This document shows, piece after piece, positions 6,567 to 7,146 of a stretch of 7,146 nt of DNA; the first letter of the stretch is position 1, and each line of letters starts with the position of its first letter. The stretch is from positions 1 through 7,146 of the forward strand of contig CANKPO010000062.1 in NCBI GenBank assembly GCA_947484535.1, written 5' to 3'. Position numbers and translations under genes: made by a program. The notes beneath the pieces were generated by a model. It was not told the origin of the DNA and searched no databases. It saw only the letters and a list, made by a program, of their open reading frames with translations. The stretch is from Caulobacteraceae bacterium (GTDB taxonomy: Bacteria; Pseudomonadota; Alphaproteobacteria; Caulobacterales; Caulobacteraceae).

Positions 6567-7146
6567 ATGGCCCTACCTCGACAGCGCAGTTCCAAACCGC
6601 TCAATGGCGCCTCTATGGTGCGTGAGGGACAGGCACATCTTGTCGCCGGCCGGGCTCAAAAGGCGCGCTCGATTGCGGAACAGGCCGTGAAACGGCAACC
6701 CGAACTACCGGCGGCTTGGCACCTTCTGGCCCTTGCCTGCGAGGCCTTGGGAGACAATAGCGCCGCGCTGGACGCCTATCAGCAGGCCATGAGCCTAGCG
6801 CCCGATCAGCCGCAGATCGGTGTCGATCTGGCCCGTCTGGCCATGACCCTAGACCTCTTTGCCGTTGCCGAACGACTGCTTTTGACCTGCAGACAGCAGG
6901 CTCCCGACTCAATCGAGATCATCAATAGTCTGGCCCTCGCTCAAGCCAGCCAGATGAACCTCGTCGCCGCCATCGCCACCCTGACCACGGCGCTTGAGGC
7001 CCATCCGTCCGAACCGGTCCTTTGGAATACACTCGGCCTGATCCTCTTTAGCGGCGGTCGAATGGATGAGGCGGCGACCTTCCTTGGCGAGGCCCTGCGC
7101 CTCAATCCCGGCATGGGGCAGGCGCGGATCGCCCTTGCCGACGCCC
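6567..7146 (+). CDS. TPR-repeat protein, 3'-truncated by window edge
   Basis: From ATG 6567 the frame stays open for 193 codons to the window end; an in-frame TAG at 6555 limits upstream extension, leaving only GTG 6564 as an alternative start. The Shine-Dalgarno is weak. There is no signal peptide or membrane segment in the visible part, so a cytoplasmic location is likely. At least five tetratricopeptide repeats of about 34 residues are visible: about 14-47, 48-81, 82-115, 116-149 and 150-183, with a sixth beginning. Typical W/L/G/A/P positions are clear in repeat 2 (AAWHLLALACEALGD, ending in LAPD) and repeat 5 (LWNTLGLILFSGGRMDEAA, ending in LNPG). TPR arrays are protein-binding scaffolds. 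In alphaproteobacteria such N-termini can precede sulfotransferase, glycosyltransferase or other domains, but the C-terminal part is outside the window, so no activity is assigned. It is transcribed away from the receptor. Confidence 0.85.
   Translation, partial: MALPRQRSSKPLNGASMVREGQAHLVAGRAQKARSIAEQAVKRQPELPAAWHLLALACEALGDNSAALDAYQQAMSLAPDQPQIGVDLARLAMTLDLFAVAERLLLTCRQQAPDSIEIINSLALAQASQMNLVAAIATLTTALEAHPSEPVLWNTLGLILFSGGRMDEAATFLGEALRLNPGMGQARIALADA

Noticed and set aside
6613..6912. 99-codon open frame on the - strand
   Set aside because: Antisense shadow of the TPR gene, whose repeat pattern is far more convincing.

Overview
This window looks like a chromosomal segment of a free-living, moderately GC-rich Gram-negative alphaproteobacterium. 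Caulobacterales is the best guess (Asticcacaulis, Caulobacter or Phenylobacterium-like), with sphingomonads as the alternative. The pointers are the TonB-dependent receptor style (an EELVVTA TonB box right after the signal peptide, and an R-T-Y-G-I-E-L-Q-Y-K-F end), the quinohemoprotein type, and the G-rich AGGGGGGAAC-type leader next to the receptor start. The genus assignment is inference.

Layout: (1) Bases 1-1271, + strand: two overlapping genes for small integral membrane proteins. The first is cut by the left edge. They share an ATGA stop/start overlap and appear to be built from the same four-helix unit, once in the first protein and twice in the second. (2) Bases 1287-3233, - strand: a secreted quinohemoprotein dehydrogenase with an N-terminal cytochrome c domain and a PQQ-type beta-propeller, most like polyvinyl-alcohol dehydrogenase (cytochrome). 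It converges on the membrane genes with only 15 bp between stop codons. (3) Bases 3234-3399: promoter/leader region of the dehydrogenase and a clear intrinsic terminator for the receptor gene. (4) Bases 3400-6171, - strand: a 923-residue TonB-dependent outer-membrane receptor. (5) Bases 6172-6566: a 395-bp divergent intergenic region with a possible ribosome-site hairpin, a possible -10 element and an inverted repeat. (6) Bases 6567-7146, + strand: the start of a TPR-repeat protein that runs off the right edge.

How the genes may work together: the receptor could bring a bulky or scarce hydroxylated compound across the outer membrane. The periplasmic PQQ/heme c enzyme could oxidise its alcohol groups and pass electrons through its own cytochrome domain to the respiratory chain. 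The two membrane proteins might be partners in the inner membrane, but nothing in the sequence proves that. Receptor and dehydrogenase share strand and order, but a terminator lies between them, so they are probably separate or only partly coupled transcription units. No mobile element, tRNA, rRNA or CRISPR array was seen. The system resembles known family combinations; the parts that look less ordinary are the repeated membrane unit, the cysteine pairs in the receptor and the leader structures.
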